NCBI GenBank assembly: GCA_046727855.1
Contig: JBKPDL010000005.1
Span: 1-44,139, forward strand
DNA length: 44,139 nt
Direction of reading: 5' to 3'
Source of the DNA: DASPWV01 sp046727855
GTDB lineage: Bacteria; Acidobacteriota; Vicinamibacteria; Vicinamibacterales; UBA2999
Shown: positions 8,619 to 15,740 of the stretch, piece after piece
How positions within the stretch are numbered: position 1 is the stretch's first letter
How the letters are laid out: the number at the start of each line of letters is the position of its first letter
Translations under genes and position numbers: made by a program
Notes under the pieces: generated by a model
Database searches by the model: none
Seen by the model: only the letters and a program-made list of their open reading frames with translations
Told to the model about the DNA's origin: nothing

Positions 8619-9428
8619 ATGCCCGAGGGCGATACCATCTTTCGAGCGGCGCGAACCCTGCATCGCGCGCTGTCCGGACGGCTCGTCACGCGGTTCGACA
8701 CCGTACTCGTACAGCTGGCTCGCGTCGATGCCGACACCCCAATCGCGGGCCGCCACGTGGAAGGCGTGGAGGCCGCAGGCAAGCACCTCTTGATGAGGTT
8801 CAGCCGCGATCTCGTGCTCCGCACGCATATGCGCATGAACGGCTCGTGGCACATCTACCGCGATGACGAACGATGGCAGCTGCCACGCTCCGATATGCGC
8901 ATTGTGGTCGCCACGGCCGAGTGGGTGGCGGTCGCCTTCCGTGTGCACGTCGCTGAGTTCATCCGCGCAGAGGATCTCGCGCGGCACAGACCGCTTGCAG
9001 CGCTTGGACCGGATCTGTTGAAAGACGACTTCGATGGCGAAGCGGCGTTGCAGCGAATCCGCGCGCGGCCCGACAGCTCCATCGCGGACGTCTTGCTTGA
9101 TCAACGCGCGCTCGCCGGCATCGGCAACATCTACAAGTCCGAGTCGCTTTTTCTCGCACACGTGCATCCCGACACGCTCGCGTCGGCATTGACGGACGAT
9201 GAGCTGCGCAACGTGATTGCAATCGCCAGGCGCGTACTAATCGAGAACGTCGCCGAGCGCCGTCCGATGCGCCGCACCACCGGCCGCATGCGCGACGAGG
9301 ATCGCTACTGGGTCTATAGCCGCGGCGGCAGGGCGTGCCGAAAATGCGGCGCGCGCATCGCTTCGTACAAGAGAGGAGACGATGCCCGCGTGACCTACTG
9401 GTGCCCGGCGTGTCAGCCGATGCGGTGA
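8619..9428 (+). CDS. nei: Fpg/Nei-family DNA glycosylase (endonuclease VIII-like)
   Basis: Base-excision repair enzyme that removes oxidised bases and cuts the abasic site. The start at 8619 gives MPEGDT, in which Pro2 (catalytic after Met removal) and Glu3 are the family's active residues; the open frame extends upstream, but this start is fixed by chemistry. The helix-two-turn-helix segment is DQRALAGIGNIYKSE near residue 165. The C-terminal zinc finger is CRKC...CPAC (near 243-266). 269 aa, normal length. MPEGDT rather than MPEGPE points to the Nei rather than the Fpg branch. The last 16 bases overlap the convergent fdhD gene. Confidence 0.9.
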   Translation: MPEGDTIFRAARTLHRALSGRLVTRFDTVLVQLARVDADTPIAGRHVEGVEAAGKHLLMRFSRDLVLRTHMRMNGSWHIYRDDERWQLPRSDMRIVVATAEWVAVAFRVHVAEFIRAEDLARHRPLAALGPDLLKDDFDGEAALQRIRARPDSSIADVLLDQRALAGIGNIYKSESLFLAHVHPDTLASALTDDELRNVIAIARRVLIENVAERRPMRRTTGRMRDEDRYWVYSRGGRACRKCGARIASYKRGDDARVTYWCPACQPMR

Positions 9429-10318
9429 GCGTGAGCGTAGACGTTGAAGCGATCGCCGCGAACGAAGCCGCACAACGTGATGCGCGACGCCTCGGCCAGC
9501 TCGATGGCAAGGCTCGACGGAGCAGAAACCGCAGCCACAAAAGGAATTCCCGCGAGCAGCGCCTTTTGCACGAGCTCGTACGACGTGCGGCCGGACACGA
9601 CGAGGATTGCGTCCGAAAGCGGAAGCGCGTCCTCGAGCAGCCGCCGGCCGATGATCTTGTCCACCGCGTTATGCCGCCCCACGTCTTCCGCAATCTGGCG
9701 CAGAGTACCGTCGCGATCGAACAATCCGGCCGCGTGCAACCCGCCGGTCGTCTCGAACACTTCCTGGGCGCGGCGCAATCGTGAGGGCAACGCGCGGAGA
9801 ACGTCCGCGGCGATTGTCCACTGCCCATCGACGGCAGCGACGCGGGTTTGAAGCGTTTCGATCGTGCGGCGGCCGCACAACCCGCACGACGCCGTCATCA
9901 TCACCTGGCGGCGCTCGCCGAGACGCGTAATCAGGCGCTCAACGGCGCCGCCCCCAACCGTCACGTTGAGCGTGTTGCCGCGTCCCTCTTCCGTCGTGTC
10001 CTCACACAGCTCGATCGTGAGTAACTCATCGCTGCTGCGGATGACGTCTTCGGCGAGGAGAAAACCGGCAGCCAGCTCGCGGTCCTCGCCGGGCGTGCGC
10101 ATGATCACGGCAAAGGGCGCGCCGTTGACGCGGACCTCCATCGGCTCCTCCACGGCGACGTGATCGCGGTCGTCGTCGCGCGTGGTTGGGCCGATGCGGG
10201 TGATAGAGACGGTACGGATCGAGGTGATGATCCGTGATGCTACACGGTCTGCAGGGCTTTCCGGACTTCGGCGACGACGGCGTCGGGAAGTGCCGGCTTC
10301 AGCACGAACGACGCGCAT
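9413..10318 (-). CDS. fdhD: Formate dehydrogenase accessory sulfurtransferase FdhD
   Basis: FdhD delivers sulfur to the bis-MGD molybdenum cofactor of formate dehydrogenases. Conserved parts seen: VAVEEPMEVRVNGAPFAVIM, AAGFLLAEDVI, the CGLCG double-cysteine loop that carries the persulfide, GLHAAGLFD, EDVGRHNAVDKIIGR and SGRTSYELVQKALLAGIP. The only standard start ahead of the conserved core is the ATG at 10318, which overlaps the preceding receiver gene by 79 bases on the same strand. The first 35 residues are Arg-rich and atypical, so a non-standard start nearer 10210 is possible. No formate dehydrogenase lies in the window, so its client enzyme is elsewhere. Confidence 0.88.
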   Translation of the reverse strand: MRVVRAEAGTSRRRRRRSPESPADRVASRIITSIRTVSITRIGPTTRDDDRDHVAVEEPMEVRVNGAPFAVIMRTPGEDRELAAGFLLAEDVIRSSDELLTIELCEDTTEEGRGNTLNVTVGGGAVERLITRLGERRQVMMTASCGLCGRRTIETLQTRVAAVDGQWTIAADVLRALPSRLRRAQEVFETTGGLHAAGLFDRDGTLRQIAEDVGRHNAVDKIIGRRLLEDALPLSDAILVVSGRTSYELVQKALLAGIPFVAAVSAPSSLAIELAEASRITLCGFVRGDRFNVYAHAHRIG

Positions 10319-10620
10319 CCGGCAGAGCGCGCGTCCCGCGAGGCCAGCTCCGATGCATGGCCGGTGATGGCGACGACAGGAATGTGTCTCGTGGACTGAT
10401 CAGCTTTGAGCTGACGCGTGGCTTCCCATCCGTCGATACCTGGCAGCGACAAGTCCATCAGGATACAGTCGGGCTTTAGCGCGCGTGCCTTCGAAACGGC
10501 CTCGATGCCGGTGCGCGCCTCGTCCACTCGAAAGCCTGAGGCCTTCAAGTATTCCGCGTACATTTCCCGCGCGTCCTGATAGTCGTCAACGACAAGCACG
10601 AGTGGGGGCGTCATGGCCAT
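10240..10620 (-). CDS. Stand-alone response regulator receiver domain
   Basis: A CheY-like phosphoacceptor domain with no output domain. LVLVVDDYQDAREMY carries the acidic pair, DCILMDLSLPGIDGWEA the phosphorylated Asp, VVAITGHA the Thr position and SFVLKPA the conserved Lys. The start at 10620 (MAMTPPLVLVVDD) is preferred over the ATG at 10683, which adds 21 unconserved residues. 126 aa is typical for a single receiver. It probably passes phosphate from an unlinked sensor kinase. fdhD follows on the same strand with overlap, but a shared function is not implied. Confidence 0.85.
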   Translation of the reverse strand: MAMTPPLVLVVDDYQDAREMYAEYLKASGFRVDEARTGIEAVSKARALKPDCILMDLSLPGIDGWEATRQLKADQSTRHIPVVAITGHASELASRDARSAGCASFVLKPALPDAVVAEVRKALQTV

Positions 10621-10724
10621 GTGCCCCCGTACTGTAGCCGCCCTGAGGTTGTTCGACAAGCCCAGGACGAGCATCGTGTTCAAACACAGCAGTAGGCGAT
10701 TGTGTCGCGTACGATAGACGAGAT

Positions 10725-11228
10725 ATGGCAGCCATGAATTCCTTCGACATTACGTCGACCATCGATCTGCAGGAGGTCGACAACGCCGTCAACCAGGCGC
10801 GAAAGGAGATCGCGCAACGCTACGACTTCAAGGGTTCGCCGGCGGCGATCGAGCTCGATCAGAAGGAGAAAACCCTGACGCTGACGGCTGAGGACAAGTT
10901 CAAGCTCAACGCGGTGTGGGAAATGCTTCAAGCCCGCATGGTGCGCCGCAGCGTGCCGGTGAAGAACCTGAAACCAGGCGACGTCGAAGACGCGTCAGGC
11001 GGCACGGCCAGGCAGGTGATCACGCTCCAGGTGGGCATCCCGAGCGAGACGGCGCGGGAGATCGTCAAGGTGCTGAAAGACGCGAAGATGAAAAGGGTGC
11101 AGGCGGCGATTCAGGGCGACCAGGTTCGCGTGTCGTCGCCGTCGCGCGATGACCTGCAGGCGGCGATTCAACTTCTGAAGAGCCGCGATTTCGGCATCGC
11201 GCTGCAGTTCGGCAATTACCGCTCGTGA
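10725..11228 (+). CDS. yajQ: YajQ-family nucleotide-binding protein
   Basis: 167 aa cytoplasmic protein with two ferredoxin-like folds; members bind nucleotides, and some bind cyclic di-GMP and act in signalling. The family signatures are the N-terminal SFDITSTIDLQEVDNAVNQA, RYDFKGSPAAIELDQ, and the C-terminal RDFGIALQFGNYRS. Family members normally begin M-P-S-F-D, so the ATG at 10734 (MNSFD) may be the real start rather than 10725. The stop overlaps a downstream GTG (GTGA at 11225-11228), so the S4-domain fragment was translationally coupled to it. Confidence 0.93.
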   Translation: MAAMNSFDITSTIDLQEVDNAVNQARKEIAQRYDFKGSPAAIELDQKEKTLTLTAEDKFKLNAVWEMLQARMVRRSVPVKNLKPGDVEDASGGTARQVITLQVGIPSETAREIVKVLKDAKMKRVQAAIQGDQVRVSSPSRDDLQAAIQLLKSRDFGIALQFGNYRS

Positions 11229-11377
11229 GCACAGTGCCGTTCGCGCGCGCACTTTCCAAACTCGGACTGGCCACGCGCAGTGAGGCACGCGCGCTGATTG
11301 TCGCGGGGCGCGCGCGTGTGAACGGACGGGTGGTACGCGATCCGCGTGCGGCCGTCGTTCCGGAACGGCGCGGCTGA
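11225..11377 (+). pseudogene. Truncated S4-domain N-terminus of an RsuA/RluB-type pseudouridine synthase
   Basis: 50 codons from a GTG overlapping the yajQ stop. The product is an S4 RNA-binding domain start: VPFARALSKLGLATRSEARA followed by LIVAGRARVNGRVVRDPRAA. In RsuA/RluB/RluE enzymes this leads into a catalytic domain of about 180 residues, which is absent here. Reading stops at a TGA in the centre of a perfect 20-bp palindrome (11367-11386), and the next gene follows immediately on the other strand. The coupled start and normal codon use suggest a formerly intact second gene of a yajQ operon whose 3' part was lost at the palindrome. A functional mini-S4 protein cannot be excluded. Confidence 0.65.
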
Positions 11378-11386
11378 AGCCGCGCC
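11367..11386. repeat. Perfect 20-bp palindrome GGCGCGGCT-GA-AGCCGCGCC
   Basis: Two 9-bp arms and a 2-base loop. It supplies the TGA stop of the truncated S4 ORF (11375-11377) and separates it from the convergent SDR gene. It has no T-run, so it is not a classic intrinsic terminator. REP-like. Confidence 0.7.
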
Positions 11387-11405
11387 CTTAGCTCCGTCGC
11401 GACGA

Positions 11406-12239
11406 TCACACGAAGAAATCGCGCATCAAATCGTCTTCCCGTGCTCCGGCTTGGAGGTACTGCGTCAGGTTACTCACTCCCGCCTCTCGCAACACTTCAT
11501 CGTCAATAAAAAATCGTCCCGTGCACTCGCGGCTGGGCTTGGTCAGAATCACGTGAGCGGCGTCACCCATGATTTCGACTTTCCGCGTGCGCGCGCGCCG
11601 CGTGTCTTCGCCCGCGATCAGGCGAATCGCTTCGGTGTCGATTGCCGTCCGCGGCCACAGCGCGTTGACGGCAATGCCGTCCGCTTTGAACTCCTCCGCC
11701 ATCCCGAGCACGCACAGGCTCATGCCGTACTTGGCCATCGTGTAGGCGAGGTGCGGTGCAAACCAGCGCGCGTTGAGTGTTGATTGCAGCGGCGGCGCGA
11801 GATTCAACACGTGGGGATTCGCGGCGCGGCGCAGGTGGGGAATCGCCTGCTGGGTGCAGAGGAACGTGCCTCGCGTGTTGACCTGGTGCATCAAGTCAAA
11901 GCGCTTGAGGGGCGTCTCGAGCGTGGGCGTCAATGAGATCGCGGACGCGTTGTTGACGAGGATGTCGATGCCGCCAAAGCGATCGACTGCTTGCGCGATC
12001 GCTGTCGCGACCTGCGCTTCGTCGCGCACATCCATGGCCACTGCGAGCGCGTCGCCCCCCGCCTCCCTGATTTCTTCAGCGGCTGTGTGAATCGTGCCCG
12101 GCAGTTTCGGATGCGGCTCGGTCGTCTTGCCGGTGACCACGATGTTGGCGCCGTCGCGTGCGGCACGAAGGGCAATGGCCTTGCCTATCCCGCGAGAGGC
12201 ACCGGTGATGAAAAGCGTTCTGTTGGCGAGGGTCGTCAT
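11406..12239 (-). CDS. Short-chain dehydrogenase/reductase (HSDL2-like)
   Basis: 277 aa NAD(P)-dependent oxidoreductase. The cofactor loop is TGASRGIGKAIALRAARDGA at the N-terminus, followed by DILVNNASAI and the active-site motif Y-T-M-A-K (HLAYTMAKYGMSL). The catalytic Ser position reads NLAPPLQ, which departs from the usual Ser; this substitution is also seen in the HSDL2-like branch. The extension KTTEPHPKLPGTIHTAAEEI after beta-2 is another HSDL2-type feature. Substrate unknown, perhaps a lipid or fatty-acyl derivative. A hairpin array fills the 102 bases between its start codon and the upstream gene, so its leader is the array itself. Confidence 0.85.
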   Translation of the reverse strand: MTTLANRTLFITGASRGIGKAIALRAARDGANIVVTGKTTEPHPKLPGTIHTAAEEIREAGGDALAVAMDVRDEAQVATAIAQAVDRFGGIDILVNNASAISLTPTLETPLKRFDLMHQVNTRGTFLCTQQAIPHLRRAANPHVLNLAPPLQSTLNARWFAPHLAYTMAKYGMSLCVLGMAEEFKADGIAVNALWPRTAIDTEAIRLIAGEDTRRARTRKVEIMGDAAHVILTKPSRECTGRFFIDDEVLREAGVSNLTQYLQAGAREDDLMRDFFV

Positions 12240-12341
12240 GGGAAGTTTCCAGTTCTCAGTTGTCAGTTCAAAGTTCTAGTGATCAGTTTTTGAACTGACA
12301 ACTAAAACTTTGAACTGGAAACTGACAACTGGAAACGTGAC
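12240..12341. repeat. Strand-switching short-unit array A (CAGTT/AACTG units)
   Basis: Fills the whole gap between two minus-strand genes. Units such as CAGTTGTCAGTT and CAGTTCAAAGTT on the left become AACTGACAACT and AACTTTGAACTGG on the right. Arms 12245-12275 and 12306-12336 (31 bases each) pair at 28 of 31 positions around a 30-base loop that contains more units. AT-rich and unlike the surrounding GC-rich sequence. It lies downstream of the zinc-ribbon gene and upstream of the SDR gene. Confidence 0.85.
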
Positions 12342-12659
12342 TTACTCTACGTAGCTGTAGCCGCAGTTCTCACACACCCACATACGGCCTTCTTTGTACA
12401 TGTTGTAGCCGCACTGCGGGCAGATGCGATATTCGCGGCCTTCCTTATCGATCAGCTTTTTCGATTCGCCGGGCTTTTCGCCGGTGTCGAACGGATCCTT
12501 CGGGGCAGGCTTCTCCTCTTTCTTCTTCTCGGGTTCCGGTTGCTGCTGTTGCTGTGCGAACACGGGAACGACAGCGAGGCCAAGCGCGCCGGCAAACAGG
12601 GCGGAGCCGCGCAGGAAGCTGCGGCGATCGACGCTCTTGCCCGAGTAGTTCTCAATCAT
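12342..12659 (-). CDS. Tat-exported small zinc-ribbon protein
   Basis: 105 aa. The N-terminal twin-arginine signal DRRSFLRGSALFAGALGLAV ends in VPVFAQ, so export in folded form is expected. A Gln run and a Lys/Glu/Pro-rich linker follow, then a C-terminal metal-binding module: CPQCGY-x9-CENCGY (about residues 80-100), a zinc-ribbon or rubredoxin-like four-Cys site. The start at 12659 is preferred because GGAGAG lies just upstream. The ATG at 12674 directly abuts the T-tract of a terminator-like hairpin and is unlikely to be used. Function unknown; it could bind zinc or iron in the periplasm. It is preceded by a structured leader of about 370 bases. Confidence 0.75.
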   Translation of the reverse strand: MIENYSGKSVDRRSFLRGSALFAGALGLAVVPVFAQQQQQPEPEKKKEEKPAPKDPFDTGEKPGESKKLIDKEGREYRICPQCGYNMYKEGRMWVCENCGYSYVE

Positions 12660-12674
12660 CGTCTCTCCAGACAT

Positions 12675-12724
12675 GAAAAAAACCGGATGGAGCGCTGCGG
12701 CTCACAGGAGGCGCTCCACCCGGT
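12675..12724 (-). terminator. Terminator-like hairpin in the leader of the zinc-ribbon gene
   Basis: On the minus strand: stem ACCGG/CCGGT plus TGGAGCGC/GCGCTCCA with one mismatch (13 pairs, 12682-12695 with 12711-12724), a 15-base loop, then seven Ts (12676-12682). This is a textbook intrinsic terminator, but it ends 16 bases before the zinc-ribbon start codon rather than after a gene. It could end transcription arriving from the DUF1028 gene 315 bases upstream, or act as an attenuator. Confidence 0.75.
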
Positions 12725-12809
12725 GCTTCCCCTCTGTCGTTGAGATCGCAGAATAGGGGCAGTGGTGGAAAAACCGTTGTAAACCTTTGTATTTCTTTGC
12801 CTTCAAATA

Positions 12810-12861
12810 CGTTACAGGCGCGCGGGCCCTCGAAGGGCCGCGGCACCTTCTTGCTGTAACG
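12810..12861. other. Nested inverted repeat in the leader region
   Basis: Outer arms CGTTACAG (12810-12817) and CTGTAACG (12854-12861) enclose an inner GC stem, GGCCCT-CGA-AGGGCC, extended by CGC/GCG. It lies about 85 bases upstream of the terminator-like hairpin on the minus strand. The two could form an aptamer-plus-terminator pair, or this could be a REP-like repeat. The rest of the gap from 12660 to 13039 shows no further gene or RNA that I can recognise. Confidence 0.5.
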
Positions 12862-13039
12862 TTCCGCCTGTTCGCTCGCGGTCCGGCTGACCTAACTGAG
12901 CTTAGCATGCTCGCCGCTGAACTCGGCCATGCGGAACCCGTCACTGCATCGAGCCCGCGATCGCGGTCGTTCAGCGCGCTCGCGTGACGTGATGGCGGGC
13001 CTTCTCGTCTGCACCGTGAAGCGTTGCGGTGACGCGCCG

Positions 13040-14176
13040 TTACCTGGTCGAGCCTTTACGTTTTTGCAGGTACGCGGCCCTGAGCGCATCGACGAAGCGC
13101 GCGTCCACAAGACCGGTCGGATTCCCCTGATAGTTGAGATTCTTGTCGGAACGGAACTTGTCTACGGCAGCCATCGCTTCCGCGTCGTACTGCGCGAACT
13201 CGCGGTTGTATTCCGCGGTTGCGCTGCGCGACTCTGCCAGTACCTTGTCGTACTCCGCGGGGTTGCTCTTCTGCAGCTCGCGCATCTTCGGCGTGTTGCT
13301 TGACGGCGGCGCATCGGGAAAGGTCGCGAGTGTGGGCCGCCAGTATCCGAGCGCGTGCAACATCCGTTTCAACTCGATGACGTCTGCGCCTTCGATGTTC
13401 GAAAACGTTCGGTAGCCGAGCCGGCGGCCTGTCGTGTAGTAGATCCGCTTCATCTCGGCAACGGGCTCGGGATGTTCGCCGACCTCAATAGCGAGCGCGA
13501 CGTAGTCGCCGCCTCGCCCCGGATCGTTCGGATCCGCGATTTTGATGGCGGCCGACTGCAAGTTGCCCCATCGACGATCGCCGCCCTTCGACTGACCTGC
13601 TTCCATTGCGAGAATCATGCGTTCGGCGAGCGGCATTCCCGTGCCCTCGGTCGATTCGAATGTCGCGGCGACTGCGTCGACGACCTCGGGGCCGACCATG
13701 ATGTTGGCCTGCACGGTGTAGTCGGCGCCCTGGCGGCTGCCGGCCCAGAACCCGTTGTTCTTGCCGGTATGCGCGGCACCAACGCCTTTCATGTTGATCA
13801 CCCCTACCTGCCGCGATTCGCGCCCCCGATCGTCCGCGAGGAGCTGCTGCAGCACCGCCTGTGGCTCGACGCCTTTGGCGAGCAGATCGAGACCGCGCGG
13901 TCCGTATTCCACGACGGTCGACGCTTGCGTGCACACGGCGCCGACGCCCGCACGCACGTGCGGCACCGCGCGTCCGACGAAGGGCACGCGCGTGGTCACG
14001 CTCGCGCCCGACTGCCCGGTGGCCGGATCGATCGCGCACAACGAAAACGTGGAGTACTGCGGCAGGCCGTCATCGTCGATCGTCACACCGTCGGCGGCGC
14101 GCTGCTGCGCCGCGCCGGCAGAGGACAGGACGACAGTTGCGAGAAGAACGACCGCTCCGATTACCCGACTCGCCAT
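13040..14176 (-). CDS. Secreted DUF1028 protein with C-terminal peptidoglycan-binding-like region
   Basis: 378 aa. Signal peptide MASRVIGAVVLLATVVLSSA, cleavage near AGAAQQ. Residues about 40-270 match the DUF1028 family (Ntn-hydrolase-like fold): STFSLCAIDPATGQSGASVT, FVGRAVPHVRAGVGAVCTQA and QGADYTVQANIMVGPEVVDA. The mature domain begins at QYSTFSL rather than at an exposed N-terminal nucleophile, so activity would need processing. The C-terminal about 90 residues (LKRMLHALGYW...VDKFRSDKNLNYQGNPTGLV) resemble a peptidoglycan-binding-domain-1 repeat. The ATG overlaps the aminotransferase stop by 16 bases, so the two form one operon. Biochemical role unknown. Confidence 0.82.
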   Translation of the reverse strand: MASRVIGAVVLLATVVLSSAGAAQQRAADGVTIDDDGLPQYSTFSLCAIDPATGQSGASVTTRVPFVGRAVPHVRAGVGAVCTQASTVVEYGPRGLDLLAKGVEPQAVLQQLLADDRGRESRQVGVINMKGVGAAHTGKNNGFWAGSRQGADYTVQANIMVGPEVVDAVAATFESTEGTGMPLAERMILAMEAGQSKGGDRRWGNLQSAAIKIADPNDPGRGGDYVALAIEVGEHPEPVAEMKRIYYTTGRRLGYRTFSNIEGADVIELKRMLHALGYWRPTLATFPDAPPSSNTPKMRELQKSNPAEYDKVLAESRSATAEYNREFAQYDAEAMAAVDKFRSDKNLNYQGNPTGLVDARFVDALRAAYLQKRKGSTR

Positions 14177-15339
14177 CGCACCTCCTTCGACATGAACTCA
14201 GTCAGTCGACTGAGCGCTTCAGAAACCACCTGCTCGCTGGCCGCGAAGCAGAGACGAATATAGCCCTCGCCGGCGGGGCCAAACGCGACGCCTGGCGTCA
14301 GCGCGACGCCGGTCTCGCGCAAAAGTTTGGCCGTGAACGCCGTGCTGTCGCTCAAGCCATCGACGCGCGCAAACGCGTAAAACGCACCCTGCGGCTCCAA
14401 CAGCGACAGCTGCGGAATCGCGGCATATGCCGCCGCGACCTGCGCTCGCCGCGCCGCGTACTGTTTGCGCAGCTCGGTGATATACGGTTCGCCGTCGCGC
14501 AAAGCAACAATGCCCGCCTGCTGCGCCATGGCGGCGGCGTTCGACGTAATGAATTCGGCCGCTTTGTACATCAAGCGAATCGTCCGCTCGCTCGTCTGTG
14601 CCCAGCCAAGACGCCAACCGGTCATGTTGTATGTCTTGGAGAAACTGTTGACAACGATTAGATGGTCCTTGTCGTCGGCCACGCGCGCGAACGAGGGCGC
14701 AAGCGGCAGATCATAAGTGAGCCGTTCGTACACTTCATCCGCCAGGATGATCAGGTTGTGATGCTGGGCGAGCTCGTACAACGCACGCTGCTCGTCTTGC
14801 GTAATCATCCAGCCCGTCGGGTTGGACGGGCTGTTGACGATCAACATCCGTGTTCGATCATCGATCGCCGTTCGAACCCGATCGAGGTCGAGATGAAAAC
14901 GCCTGCCATCGGAGGCGAGTGGGATCTCGCGCGCAAGGCCGCCCGTCAACCTCACCACGTTGGAAAAGATCGCGTATGTCGGCGAGACGACAACGGCGTT
15001 GTCGCCGGGGCCGACACACGCGCGAATGGCCGTGAAAATTGCCGCCGTGGCGCCCACTGTGGCCATGACTTCCGACGGCCGATAAGTGACCTGGTGGAGC
15101 TCGAAGATCTTGGCGGTGATCGCCTCGCGCAGCTCCGGATAGCCGGCAGTATGCGTGTAAAACGTGTGACCGGCGCGTAACGCCTCGGCCGCGGCGCGGC
15201 AGATGAACTCGGGCGTCGGCATGTCCGACTCGCCGTAGCACAGCTTGAGCGATCCGGGCATGGTCTCGGCCACGGTGGCGATTTGCACCATCGGCGATTC
15301 GATCACGTCGAGTACTTCGCTTCTGAACGGGAACGGCAT
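14161..15339 (-). CDS. PLP-dependent class I/II aminotransferase (aspartate aminotransferase-like)
   Basis: 392 aa, fold-type I. The Schiff-base lysine lies in NSFSKTYNMTGWRLGW. The cofactor contacts are VNSPSNPTGWMI (Asn), ILADEVYERLTY (Asp and Tyr), and the Arg that binds the substrate carboxylate in GEGYIRLCFA near the C-terminus. The N-terminus GSLKLCYGESDMPTPEFICR is typical of the aspartate/aromatic aminotransferase I-alpha or I-gamma group. Exact amino donor unknown. The ATG at 15339 directly follows the stop of a small ORF, and the gene is followed with overlap by the DUF1028 gene, indicating an operon. Confidence 0.9.
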   Translation of the reverse strand: MPFPFRSEVLDVIESPMVQIATVAETMPGSLKLCYGESDMPTPEFICRAAAEALRAGHTFYTHTAGYPELREAITAKIFELHQVTYRPSEVMATVGATAAIFTAIRACVGPGDNAVVVSPTYAIFSNVVRLTGGLAREIPLASDGRRFHLDLDRVRTAIDDRTRMLIVNSPSNPTGWMITQDEQRALYELAQHHNLIILADEVYERLTYDLPLAPSFARVADDKDHLIVVNSFSKTYNMTGWRLGWAQTSERTIRLMYKAAEFITSNAAAMAQQAGIVALRDGEPYITELRKQYAARRAQVAAAYAAIPQLSLLEPQGAFYAFARVDGLSDSTAFTAKLLRETGVALTPGVAFGPAGEGYIRLCFAASEQVVSEALSRLTEFMSKEVRWRVG

Positions 15340-15498
15340 TCAACCCCTCAATTCACTTGCGTTGCGCATCGTGGCGTTGAGGTAATCCGAGTGGATGAGC
15401 GAAAACGGGCGGCCGTCGCGCGGATCGCGCCGTTGGCGCTGTTCACTCGCGTGAGCTCCGGGTTCAGCCGCGCATAGCTTATCGGAATACACTCGCAC
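15340..15498 (-). CDS. Possible small ORF directly upstream of the aminotransferase
   Basis: 52 codons from GTG (15496-15498) to a TGA (15340-15342) that abuts the aminotransferase ATG. GGAGAG precedes the GTG by six bases, a good ribosome binding site. The protein has a natural-looking composition, including RDGRPFSLIHSDYLNATMRN near its end, but no family is recognised. It could be a leader peptide coupled to aminotransferase translation or a remnant of a larger gene: the frame is open for only nine more codons upstream. Confidence 0.4.
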   Translation of the reverse strand: MRVYSDKLCAAEPGAHASEQRQRRDPRDGRPFSLIHSDYLNATMRNASELRG

Positions 15499-15533
15499 CA
15501 AGGGCTCTCCAACCGCGAAAACCTCTCACGCCG

Positions 15534-15740
15534 ATGACCCGATCCGATGGCACGGATCTGCTGCAGATCCTGTTGTTCGGGAGAATCTCGGCAGCCTTCG
15601 CGCGCCGGCACGGTCTGGTGGCGATTTCCCTCGACGTTGCAAAGCCGGAAGGCATGCGGACGCTGCGCGAGGCAGTGGCGGAGAAGGTGCTGGCCGGCAC
15701 GACAACGGCCGCCGAGATGCTGCGCGTCGCGGACACGTGA
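15534..15740 (+). pseudogene. Short ORF with a GspE/PilB C-terminal-like tail
   Basis: Up to 68 codons. The last half, KPEGMRTLREAVAEKVLAGT followed by TTAAEMLRVADT, follows the pattern at the end of type II secretion/type IV pilus ATPases (GMRTLREDG..KVL.G.TT..EVLRV). The ATPase core is missing, and no upstream fragment is seen in the neighbouring frames. The stop overlaps the methyltransferase GTG by four bases, which would couple translation. It is either a decayed tail of an assembly ATPase or a small protein resembling it. The start codon is uncertain and no clear ribosome binding site was seen. Confidence 0.4.

Noticed and set aside
11367..11386. Intrinsic terminator after yajQ
   Set aside because: Strong hairpin, but no T-run on either strand; kept as a palindromic repeat instead.
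12787..12987. 66-codon plus-strand ORF in the zinc-ribbon leader
   Set aside because: Crosses the nested inverted repeat; no ribosome binding site or protein-like pattern.
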